Shown in pieces: positions 1 through 6,199 of a stretch of DNA of 10,641 nucleotides. How positions within the stretch are numbered: the first letter of the stretch is position 1; each line of letters begins with the position of its first letter. Source of the stretch: an uncultured Blautia sp. (lineage in GTDB: Bacteria > Bacillota > Clostridia > Lachnospirales > Lachnospiraceae); contig NZ_CAKROJ010000069.1 of the NCBI RefSeq assembly GCF_934372025.1, forward strand, positions 1 through 10,641, given 5' to 3'. The position numbers and the translations under genes were made by a program. Under the pieces are notes generated by a model, which did not search any database, was not told where the DNA came from, and was given only the letters and a program-made list of their open reading frames with translations.

Positions 1-114
1 GATGATGAGATCATCGTATTTGAGACTGTTGGTATCGGAACTCAGGACCTTATGGCAGCCAGAGCTATTTACGATAAAGCAGTTGAAAAAAATGTGGGGA
101 CAAAATGGGAATAA
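1..114 (+). CDS. Ornithine cyclodeaminase/mu-crystallin family protein, C-terminal end (5' part outside window)
   Basis: Frame 1 is open from the first base and ends at TAA, giving the last 37 residues of a protein. The stretch DDEIIVFETVGIGTQDLMAA followed by RAIYDKA matches the conserved C-terminal region of the ornithine cyclodeaminase/mu-crystallin family, where a D-E-I-x-x-F-x-(S/T)-x-G-x-x-x-Q-D pattern precedes a final helix. Family members are NAD(P)-dependent and include ornithine cyclodeaminase, ketimine and 1-pyrroline-2-carboxylate reductases, and alanine or iminosuccinate dehydrogenase-type enzymes. The fragment cannot tell these apart. The dehydratase gene follows after 37 bases with no terminator between, so co-transcription is likely. 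The 5' end, catalytic residues and promoter lie upstream of the window. Confidence 0.72.
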   Translation, partial: DDEIIVFETVGIGTQDLMAARAIYDKAVEKNVGTKWE

Positions 115-151
115 TTTGTAGCAAGAAATAAAAAAAAGAGAGGTATATAAA

Positions 152-1834
152 ATGGGGAAATACGGTAAACAGTTTTGGGATGGTGAAAGTGGTGCTCATC
201 GTAGAGTAATGATGAAGGCAGCTGGATATGGCGATGCTGATATTCGTAATAAGCCGCATATCGGTGTGCCGAACTCATTTCAGGAAGGATCACCGGGAAC
301 AGTTCATTTAAGACAGATTGCAGAAGCTGTTAAACAGGGAATCTGGGCAGCTGGCGGTGTTCCGGTAGAATTTGGTATTCCTGCAACATGCGGTAATATT
401 CCGAATGGTGTAGAAGAAATGAAATACGAGCAGGTTATGAGAGATATCGTTTGTATGTCTGTTGAAGCTGTAAGTAAAGTACACCAGTTTGATGGTATCT
501 GTATGATCGCCTCCTGCGATAACATCATTGCCGGATGCTATCAGGCAGCAGCAAGATTAGACATTCCTGCAATGGTTGTTACAGGTGGATGTATGTCAGC
601 CGGCAGCCATGAAGGACGTCAGGTAGTAGAAGCAGACGTTGACGTTGCCCGTTTCAGCGGAAAGAGCAACGAAGAATTATTGGAACTTGAAGAATGCGTA
701 TGCCCGACTTGTGGCGCATGTCCTTCCATGGGAACTGCAAACACCATGCAGCTGATGGGTGAAGTGTTCAACCTTGTATTGCCAGGAACTTCCTGCATTC
801 CTGCAGTAGACAGCCTTAAGATCAGAAAAGCTCGTGAAGCTGGTATGAAGATGGTAGAAATGGTTAAGAAAGATATCAGACCATCTCATCTGATCACAAG
901 AGAAACTTTATTAAATGCAATCATATTTGATATGGCTATCGCCGGATCAACAAATGCATTACTGCATATCTTGACATTAGGATATGAACTTGGAATCAAG
1001 ATCACAATGGAAGATTTCGAGAAATATGCGAAAGAGATCAGATGTATCGTAGGTGTTATCCCAAGTGGTCCGTTTACAATCAATGATCTGTACTATGCCG
1101 GTGGTACATTGGCAGTTATGAAGATGCTGGAAGAAAAATTATTCCTGGATGTACCGACTATGACAGGCGGAACATGGGGAGACCTTCTGAAGGATGTCAA
1201 AGCACACAGCAGCAACCTTCTTCGTCCACTGGATAATCCGTTATACGACCTTCCAGGATTACAGATCTTAAGAGGTAACCTTGCTCCGGAAGGTGCGATC
1301 ATCAGACCTACAGGTGTTCCGGAAGAAATGCGTGTATTCCGTGGAAAAGCGAAATGCTTCGATAATGATACAAAGGCTTACAATGCAATTGTTGCAGGTG
1401 AAATCGTTCCTGGAGATGTAATCGTTATGAGATATGAAGGCTGCAAGGGAGCTCCTGGAATGAAAGAGCTTATGCTTTCTAACGATGCATTAGTTGCAAG
1501 AGGACTTCATAAGAGCGTTGGTCTTGTTACAGATGCAAGATTTTCTGGATTCAGCCATGGTGCTTTAGTAGGACACGTTTCTCCGGAAGCATATGACGGC
1601 GGAGTTATCGCTTTAGTAGAAGATGGAGATATCGTTACAGTTGATACGATCAAAGGTATCGTAGAACTGGAAGTATCTGATGAAGTATTAGCTGAAAGAA
1701 GAAAGAACTGGGTATGCCCGCCGCTGAAAGAAGAAAAAGGCTGTCTGAATATCTTTGCCCGCACATGCCGTCCGGCACATGAAGGTGGTGCAATGCAGCC
1801 ATGGGCTTTAGATGCCAAATACTCCAACTTATAA
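152..1834 (+). CDS. IlvD/Edd-family dehydratase (dihydroxy-acid dehydratase-like, divergent metal site)
   Basis: The 560-aa product aligns over its full length with the IlvD/Edd family of Fe-S dehydratases, which convert 2,3-dihydroxy acids to 2-keto acids. IlvD of branched-chain amino acid synthesis is the type member and is about 560-615 aa. Landmarks are NSFQEGSPGTVHL (41-53), AAGGVPVEF (66-74), SCDNIIAG (121-128), CPTCGACPSMGTANTM (184-199), GSTNALLH (265-272), RYEGCKGAPGM (427-437), GHVSPEA (474-480) and VSDEVLAERR (508-517). Cluster cysteines C122 and C190, the metal glutamate E479 and the catalytic serine S509 of the E. coli scheme are present. However, the Asp corresponding to E. coli D81 is G81, and the carbamylated Lys of the CDK motif is N124 (CDN). 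Extra cysteines occur at C80 and C129. GAGAGG lies 8 bases before the ATG. The likely substrate is therefore unknown. It is probably co-transcribed with the upstream ornithine cyclodeaminase-family gene. Confidence 0.93.
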   Translation: MGKYGKQFWDGESGAHRRVMMKAAGYGDADIRNKPHIGVPNSFQEGSPGTVHLRQIAEAVKQGIWAAGGVPVEFGIPATCGNIPNGVEEMKYEQVMRDIVCMSVEAVSKVHQFDGICMIASCDNIIAGCYQAAARLDIPAMVVTGGCMSAGSHEGRQVVEADVDVARFSGKSNEELLELEECVCPTCGACPSMGTANTMQLMGEVFNLVLPGTSCIPAVDSLKIRKAREAGMKMVEMVKKDIRPSHLITRETLLNAIIFDMAIAGSTNALLHILTLGYELGIKITMEDFEKYAKEIRCIVGVIPSGPFTINDLYYAGGTLAVMKMLEEKLFLDVPTMTGGTWGDLLKDVKAHSSNLLRPLDNPLYDLPGLQILRGNLAPEGAIIRPTGVPEEMRVFRGKAKCFDNDTKAYNAIVAGEIVPGDVIVMRYEGCKGAPGMKELMLSNDALVARGLHKSVGLVTDARFSGFSHGALVGHVSPEAYDGGVIALVEDGDIVTVDTIKGIVELEVSDEVLAERRKNWVCPPLKEEKGCLNIFARTCRPAHEGGAMQPWALDAKYSNL

Positions 1835-1866
1835 GATATTAAATAAAACTTAAAGGTTGAAAATTT

Positions 1867-1907
1867 AACTGAGGCGTTCTCCACATGGGGAACGCCTCAG
1901 TTTGTTA
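1867..1907. terminator. Bidirectional rho-independent terminator between convergent genes
   Basis: A 16-bp stem (1867-1882 with 1887-1902) contains one T·G wobble and a 4-base ACAT loop. TTGTT follows on the plus strand and AAATTTT on the minus strand. It sits 32 bases after the dehydratase stop and 10 bases after the flavodiiron stop on the other strand, so it can end both transcripts. Confidence 0.9.
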
Positions 1908-1917
1908 CTCGAGATAT

Positions 1918-3708
1918 TTACTTGATTGGTTCAAAATCAACAGCGCCATGTTTGCACAGTGGGCAGATGAAGTCTTCTGGAAGTTCGTCGCCTTCGTAGA
2001 TATATCCGCAGACTTTGCAGACAAATCCTTTTTTTCCTTCTGTCTGTGGTTTTGGTTTTACATTGTTCTGATAGTATGTGTAGGTCATGGTTTCCTGATC
2101 ACTCATGACACGTGCTTCTGTGACACTGCAGATGAACATTCCATGAGTACCGAGGTCTACATACTGTTCAACCTTCAGGGACATGAAAGCGTTGATATAT
2201 TTATCCAGGAATACGAGTCCATTGTCAGAACGGTTGACCTTCTGACCTTCAAATTTATCTACGCTTCTGCCGGACTGGAATCCAAACTGCTGGAATACTG
2301 AGAACGGTGCATCAACAGAAAGGCAGTTTACATTCATGACTCCGGTCTGCTGGATGATGTGATGTGAGTAGTTTGTTTTGTTGATATTTACAGCCACTCT
2401 GTACGGATTATCGGTCAGCTGGGTAACAGTATTTACAATCAGACCATTGTCTCGTTTTCCATCATTTGAGGTTACGACATAGAGGCCATAGCCGATGCGG
2501 AAAAGAGCAGACATGTCGTTTTTGTTGGCGAGGTTATCATTCTTTGCAATGTATTCTTTGCAGAGTTCATCGGACATTGCCTCAATCTGTTTACGGTTGT
2601 CTTCTTTAACAGCTGACCAGATATGAACATTATTTTTTACCCAGTCGATCTTTTTGCATGGTGCCATCATTTCTTTCATGATCTTGGCTGCAAGGGGAGC
2701 CCAGGATCCATTTTCAATAAGTGCTACTGTGCGGTTCTGGAAGTTATGTTCTACCAGTCGTGTGATAAAGTCATTCATGAATGGATAGATACTTGCATTG
2801 TAAGTGGTCGTTGCAAGAACCAGCTTGGAGTAGCGGAAAGCATCACTGATCGCCAGTGACATATCATCTCTTGCAAGGTCATAGACAAGAACTCTTGGAC
2901 AGCCTTTGGCCTTGAGCTTTTCAGCAAGCAGATAAACAGCATCTCTGGTATGTCCGTAGACAGAAGTATATGCGATCACAATTCCGTCTGCTTCTGGTGT
3001 ATAGGAAGACCAGGTATCATAGAGTCCGATATAATGTCCAAGATCCTCAGTAAGAACCGGTCCGTGAAGCGGACAGATCTTCTGGATATCAAGAGTGGCA
3101 GCGATTTTAAGAAGATTCTGCACCTGTTTGCCGTATTTTCCTACAATACCGATAAAGTAACGTCTTGCTTCATCATCCCACGGTTCCTCGGCATCGAGTG
3201 CACCGAATTTGCCGAATCCATCAGCAGAAAAAAGAACTTTTTCTGTGCTGTCATAAGTGACCATAACTTCCGGCCAGTGTACCATCGGAGCAAAAACAAA
3301 GGTGAGCTGATGATAGCCGAGAGAAAGTGTTCCACCGTTTTCTACTTCGATTTTGCGGCCGGTGAGGTCAAGATCAAAGAAGTTCTGGATCATATTAAAA
3401 GCTTTTACATTGGAAACGACAGTTGTGTCAGGATATACTTTGAGGAAGTTTGCAACATTTGCGGCATGGTCCGGTTCCATATGCTGAACGATGAGATAAT
3501 CCGGTCTGCGGTCGGCCAGAACCTGCTGAATGTTATCCAGCCATTCATGCGTAAAGTTGGCATCTACTGTATCCATAACAGCGATTTTTTCATCAAGGAT
3601 CACATAAGAGTTATAGGACATGCCGTTAGGAACTTTGTACTGACCTTCAAAAAGATCAATCTGGTGATCATTAACACCGACATATTTGATAGTATCTGTA
3701 ATCTTCAT
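1918..3708 (-). CDS. Flavodiiron protein fused to flavin-reductase and short rubredoxin domains
   Basis: This 596-aa multidomain protein is expected to reduce O2 to water or NO to N2O in the cytoplasm of an anaerobe. Residues 1-235 are a metallo-beta-lactamase-like diiron domain with the full ligand set H76, E78, D80, H81 (HMEPDH), H144, D163 and H215. Residues about 242-390 are a flavodoxin-like FMN domain (IAYTSVYGHTRDA). Residues about 402-550 match the flavin-reductase fold (RIGYGLYVVTS, NGLIVNT). Residues 562-596 are a rubredoxin with C564/C567 and C582/C585. The spacing between the cysteine pairs is only 14 residues, against nearly 30 in classical rubredoxin, so it resembles the short rubrerythrin type. 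The fusion should carry electrons from NAD(P)H to the diiron site within one chain. The start at 3708 is chosen because GGAGG lies 9 bases before it. A longer in-frame start at 3807 would cross the promoter and adds a low-quality 33-residue leader. It is divergent from a Crp/Fnr regulator. Confidence 0.95.
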   Translation of the reverse strand: MKITDTIKYVGVNDHQIDLFEGQYKVPNGMSYNSYVILDEKIAVMDTVDANFTHEWLDNIQQVLADRRPDYLIVQHMEPDHAANVANFLKVYPDTTVVSNVKAFNMIQNFFDLDLTGRKIEVENGGTLSLGYHQLTFVFAPMVHWPEVMVTYDSTEKVLFSADGFGKFGALDAEEPWDDEARRYFIGIVGKYGKQVQNLLKIAATLDIQKICPLHGPVLTEDLGHYIGLYDTWSSYTPEADGIVIAYTSVYGHTRDAVYLLAEKLKAKGCPRVLVYDLARDDMSLAISDAFRYSKLVLATTTYNASIYPFMNDFITRLVEHNFQNRTVALIENGSWAPLAAKIMKEMMAPCKKIDWVKNNVHIWSAVKEDNRKQIEAMSDELCKEYIAKNDNLANKNDMSALFRIGYGLYVVTSNDGKRDNGLIVNTVTQLTDNPYRVAVNINKTNYSHHIIQQTGVMNVNCLSVDAPFSVFQQFGFQSGRSVDKFEGQKVNRSDNGLVFLDKYINAFMSLKVEQYVDLGTHGMFICSVTEARVMSDQETMTYTYYQNNVKPKPQTEGKKGFVCKVCGYIYEGDELPEDFICPLCKHGAVDFEPIK

Positions 3709-3717
3709 AGTGTGTGT

Positions 3718-3722
3718 CCTCC
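3718..3722 (-). promoter_or_regulatory. Ribosome binding site deciding the flavodiiron start
   Basis: GGAGG on the minus strand lies 9 bases before the ATG at 3708. No comparable site precedes the upstream in-frame ATG at 3807, so the shorter protein is the likely product. Confidence 0.8.
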
Positions 3723-3761
3723 AATTCATAATATTATTTATTTGAGAAGTTCTTATCTGTA

Positions 3762-3785
3762 ATTTTGTTAAAAGTATAACAGAAT
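3762..3785. promoter_or_regulatory. Candidate Crp/Fnr-type operator (24-bp inverted repeat)
   Basis: ATTTTGTTA (3762-3770), six bases, then TAACAGAAT (3777-3785) form an inverted repeat with 8 of 9 positions paired. The core TGTTA-N6-TAACA has the same half-site length and N6 spacing as Crp/Fnr sites such as TGTGA-N6-TCACA. It lies between the flavodiiron gene and a divergent Crp/Fnr-family regulator and overlaps the predicted flavodiiron -10 box (3773-3778), which would fit repression. Binding by the adjacent regulator is an inference. Confidence 0.55.
3773..3781 (-). promoter_or_regulatory. Extended -10 promoter element of the flavodiiron gene
   Basis: On the minus strand the sequence TGTTATACT gives a TGn-extended -10 box (TATACT). 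No good -35 is found 16-18 bases upstream, as is usual for extended -10 promoters. Predicted transcription starts near 3766, leaving a leader of about 58 bases. Confidence 0.5.
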
Positions 3786-3841
3786 AAATGGAAAAAATCT
3801 GTTGCAAAAGTCACAAAAACAGGCCTTCCTGCAAAAATATA

Positions 3842-3850
3842 TGTTATAAT
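3842..3850 (+). promoter_or_regulatory. Extended -10 promoter of the Crp/Fnr regulator gene
   Basis: TGTTATAAT contains a perfect TATAAT with the TGn extension. No recognisable -35 lies upstream. The expected start near 3857 leaves only about 17 bases before the ATG at 3874, including the GGGGTG ribosome binding site at 3861-3866. Confidence 0.6.
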
Positions 3851-3873
3851 CAGGAAAAGCGGGGTGAAAAACG

Positions 3874-4527
3874 ATGGAACATATTACACTTTTTACAGAT
3901 ATTCTGCCCGAAGAACAGGAAAGAATGCGCGTCTGTTTTCATGCAAAAGAAGTGACATTCAAAAATGGTGAGATAATTATGGAATATTCCAGTTCCATGA
4001 AAAAAATCGGGGTGATCCTTTATGGAAGAGCGGTTCTCTACTGTTGTGATGCTGAGGGAAATCAGGATATGATCGATGAACTGAACAAAGATGCTGTTTT
4101 TGGTGAGCCGTTTCTTCTTCCAACAGATGCACAGCATTATTATGTCAGTGCTGCAGAAGAGACAAGGGTGATGTTTATAGATTATGAACATGTGATAAAG
4201 CGTTGTGAACAGGCATGCCATCATCACAGTCAGATGGTCAGCAATCTGTTTCAGCTCATTGCTGTTCAGTCAGGACAGCAGACGGAACGTATCTATATGC
4301 TTTCGAGATCAAGTACCCGCAAGAAACTTTTGTCTTACCTGAATGCGCTTTCAGCAGAAAAGCAGAGCAGCGATCTTACACTTCCAATGTCCTATACAGC
4401 ATTGGCGCAGTATCTGAGTGTAGACAGAAGTGCCATGACAAGAGAACTGAAAAGTCTTGAAGAAGAGGGGATTCTGGAGAAAAAGGGAAAGCAGATTCAT
4501 ATAAACAGAAGTAAAAACCAGGAATGA
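3874..4527 (+). CDS. Crp/Fnr-family transcriptional regulator
   Basis: The 217-aa length and layout fit the Crp/Fnr family. Residues about 1-115 form a cyclic-nucleotide-binding-like beta-roll (GVILYGRAVLYCCDAEG at 46-62, AVFGEPFLL at 74-82). A linking dimer helix spans about 115-145, and residues about 147-212 are a winged helix-turn-helix. The probable DNA-contact region is SYTALAQYLSVDRSAMTREL (173-192), followed by the wing LEKKGKQIHI. The GE-(x)n-R cAMP phosphate-binding cassette of true CRP is not intact, so cAMP is an unlikely ligand. There is no clear N-terminal Fe-S cysteine cluster as in Fnr, although several cysteines occur (C21, C57, C58, C111, C115). Divergence from a flavodiiron protein suggests a role in sensing NO, O2 or redox stress, comparable to HcpR-type regulators. 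That role is inferred from context only. The start is set by the upstream GGGGTG. Confidence 0.9.
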   Translation: MEHITLFTDILPEEQERMRVCFHAKEVTFKNGEIIMEYSSSMKKIGVILYGRAVLYCCDAEGNQDMIDELNKDAVFGEPFLLPTDAQHYYVSAAEETRVMFIDYEHVIKRCEQACHHHSQMVSNLFQLIAVQSGQQTERIYMLSRSSTRKKLLSYLNALSAEKQSSDLTLPMSYTALAQYLSVDRSAMTRELKSLEEEGILEKKGKQIHINRSKNQE

Positions 4528-4576
4528 CATAATTTTCCACAAATCAGAGAAAATCCCCCTGATTATCAGAGATATA

Positions 4577-4585
4577 TGGTATACT
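4577..4585 (+). promoter_or_regulatory. Extended -10 promoter of the cutC-rsmJ operon
   Basis: TGGTATACT is a TGn-extended -10 box, and no good -35 is seen. Two direct copies of ATCAGAGA (4543-4550 and 4565-4572, 22 bases apart) lie just upstream and could be activator half-sites, or chance. The leader to the ATG is about 67 bases. Confidence 0.5.
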
Positions 4586-4658
4586 TTTATGGGAACTGCC
4601 TGTACAGATTTATGTCAGGAGTAAGTAAAAGTATTGTATATATTAGAGGGATTTTAAA

Positions 4659-5405
4659 ATGAAAGAATATACTTTGGAAGTATGTGTGGATTCTGTGGAA
4701 TCTGCAATGGAAGCAGTCAAGGGAGGCGCAGACAGACTGGAACTTTGCGGGGATCTGATCATTGGAGGAACGACTCCGGCCCCTTGGCTGTTTGAAGAGA
4801 TAAGAAAGCGTTCAGATATCGGACTCCATGTGATGATCCGCCCGCGTTTTGGAGATTTTTGCTATACAGAGGCAGAGTTTATTATTATGAAAAACGCGGT
4901 GACAGATTTCAGAAAAATGGGAGCAGAAGGTGTGGTATTTGGGATACTGAAACCGGACGGTACCTTAAATATGGAACAGATGAAGGAATTAGTGGAGGCA
5001 GCGGGAGACATGTCCGTAACGCTTCACAGAGCTTTTGATATGTGTGCGGATCCAATTGCATCCATGGAGCAGGCAGTCTCTTTGGGAATCGATACAGTCC
5101 TTACTTCGGGACAGCAAAATGAATGCCTGCAGGGTGCGAAGCTTCTGAAGGAACTTGAGGAGAAAAGCAAAGGACGCATCGAGATACTGGCAGGAAGCGG
5201 TGTCAATGCAGAAACCATCCGTCAGTTATATCCACTCACCGGAATAAAATCCTATCATATGAGCGGAAAAAGAGTTATTGACAGTAGGATGCAATTCAGA
5301 AATGATGGTGTAAATATGGGACTTCCAATGTTTTCGGAATATGGAATATGGCGAACGGATGCAGAGAATGTCCGTGAAGCTCGAAAAGTTCTGGAGAAGT
5401 TGTGA
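4659..5405 (+). CDS. cutC: CutC family protein
   Basis: The 248-aa protein has the same length as E. coli CutC and keeps its landmarks in order: GADRLELC (23-30), GGTTP (36-40), MIRPRFGDFCY (59-69), LHRAFDMC (122-129), VLTSGQ (147-152) and ILAGSGV (176-182). These belong to the TIM-barrel CutC family, a cytoplasmic protein linked historically to copper tolerance. The direct biochemical role of the family is unsettled and copper binding is disputed in some species. No other copper gene (efflux ATPase, chaperone, CsoR or CopY) lies in the window, so a copper role is not supported by context here. An AGAGGG site lies 8 bases before the ATG. rsmJ begins 16 bases after the stop, so the two are translated from one mRNA. 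Confidence 0.95.
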   Translation: MKEYTLEVCVDSVESAMEAVKGGADRLELCGDLIIGGTTPAPWLFEEIRKRSDIGLHVMIRPRFGDFCYTEAEFIIMKNAVTDFRKMGAEGVVFGILKPDGTLNMEQMKELVEAAGDMSVTLHRAFDMCADPIASMEQAVSLGIDTVLTSGQQNECLQGAKLLKELEEKSKGRIEILAGSGVNAETIRQLYPLTGIKSYHMSGKRVIDSRMQFRNDGVNMGLPMFSEYGIWRTDAENVREARKVLEKL

Positions 5406-5408
5406 ATT

Positions 5409-5413
5409 GGAGG
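5409..5413 (+). promoter_or_regulatory. Ribosome binding site for the GTG start of rsmJ
   Basis: GGAGG is placed 8 bases before the GTG at 5422, in the 16-base gap after cutC. The in-frame ATG at 5341 lies inside cutC and has no such site, so GTG is the better start. Confidence 0.8.
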
Positions 5414-5421
5414 TCAGACAG

Positions 5422-6168
5422 GTGATAAAAGATACAGGTAATAATAAATTTTCAGTTTGTATTGAGAAAGGTGGTCAGAGAGATCAGGCGGAATCTTTTG
5501 CAAGAAAAACAGGGTGCCAGATCATTGATAAACCAGGAAAACAGCTGACGGTTCTGTTTAATTCCAAAGGCGTTTCGCTGACTGGATATGGACTGACATA
5601 TCAGGGAGATTTCGAAAATATGCTTCATCGAGTAACGAATGGCCGCCTGCAGCATGAAATGCTGGTGCGTGCTGCAAAGTCCGAAAAAGAAGGACGTAAG
5701 GCAATTGACGCTACTGCCGGAATGGGAGAGGATGCGTTTTTGCTGGCAGCACAGGGTTATGAAGTGACTCTGTATGAGCAGAATCCGGTGATCGCCGTAC
5801 TGCTGAAGGATGCCTTGCGCCGTGCAAAGAAACACCCGATACTGAAAGATATTGCAGGCAGGATGAAACTGGTCGAAGGCAACAGTGTGGAATGTATGGC
5901 GAAGCTTCTGGATCCGGTGGATGTAATCTATCTGGATCCAATGTTTCCGGCAAGGCAGAAATCCAGCCTGATCAACAAAAAACTGCAGTTGATCCAGAAA
6001 CTGGAGCCGCCCTGCTCGGAAGAAACAGATCTTTTTGATGCGGCGATCAAAGCTGGACCGGATAAGATCATTGTGAAACGTCCGCTGAAAAGTGAGTTCC
6101 TCGACGGAAGAAAACCTTCCTATACTTTAAATGGCAAAGCAATCCGGTATGACTGTTACACGTTGTAA
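5422..6168 (+). CDS. rsmJ: RsmJ-like class I SAM-dependent methyltransferase (16S rRNA guanine-N2 methyltransferase family)
   Basis: From the GTG start the protein is 248 aa, matching the roughly 250 aa of E. coli RsmJ (YhiQ), which methylates N2 of G1516 in 16S rRNA. The SAM-binding motif I is IDATAGMGEDAFLLA (95-109), followed by the acidic residue in LYEQNPV (E119). The catalytic motif is IYLDPMFPARQKS (169-181), very close to the E. coli YLDPMFPHKQKS pattern. KIIVKRP (215-221) matches a further conserved strand. The N-terminal 90 residues are the less conserved, RsmJ-specific part. The family is best studied in gammaproteobacteria, and homologues in Clostridia are less often tested, so the exact target base is inferred. 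It is the second gene of the cutC operon. No clear terminator is visible in the 31 bases before the convergent aldehyde dehydrogenase gene. Confidence 0.88.
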   Translation: MIKDTGNNKFSVCIEKGGQRDQAESFARKTGCQIIDKPGKQLTVLFNSKGVSLTGYGLTYQGDFENMLHRVTNGRLQHEMLVRAAKSEKEGRKAIDATAGMGEDAFLLAAQGYEVTLYEQNPVIAVLLKDALRRAKKHPILKDIAGRMKLVEGNSVECMAKLLDPVDVIYLDPMFPARQKSSLINKKLQLIQKLEPPCSEETDLFDAAIKAGPDKIIVKRPLKSEFLDGRKPSYTLNGKAIRYDCYTL

Positions 6169-6189
6169 GGAGTATCTGTAATTATTCAG

Positions 6190-6199
6190 ACAGTTACGA
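6190..6199. repeat. 10-base copy of the right arm of the 7701-7729 stem-loop
   Basis: ACAGTTACGA occurs here, directly beyond the aldehyde dehydrogenase stop, and again at 7721-7730. The copies therefore lie just outside each end of that gene, in the same orientation. The match is short and may be chance. Confidence 0.3.

Noticed and set aside
2950..3762. A 270-codon open frame on the plus strand opposite the flavodiiron gene
   Set aside because: It is a shadow of the strongly supported minus-strand gene. Its translation shows no recognisable domain and has a cysteine/serine-rich, out-of-frame look, with no ribosome binding site.
3799..3822. A second possible operator, CTGTT-N14-AACAG, in the flavodiiron/regulator gap
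   Set aside because: Only five bases pair on each side, the interior does not pair, and the half-site differs from the 3762-3785 repeat. A weak match to a classic TCACA half-site at 3811-3815 has no partner at the right spacing.
4542..4564. A 6-bp hairpin (AATCAG/CTGATT) as terminator of the Crp/Fnr gene
   Set aside because: The stem is short, the loop is 11 bases and no T-run follows. It fits better as part of the cutC promoter upstream region.
6156..6168. TTACA-CGT-TGTAA palindrome at the rsmJ stop as a terminator
   Set aside because: A 5-bp AT-rich stem with a 3-base loop and no T-run is too weak, and it lies inside the coding sequence.
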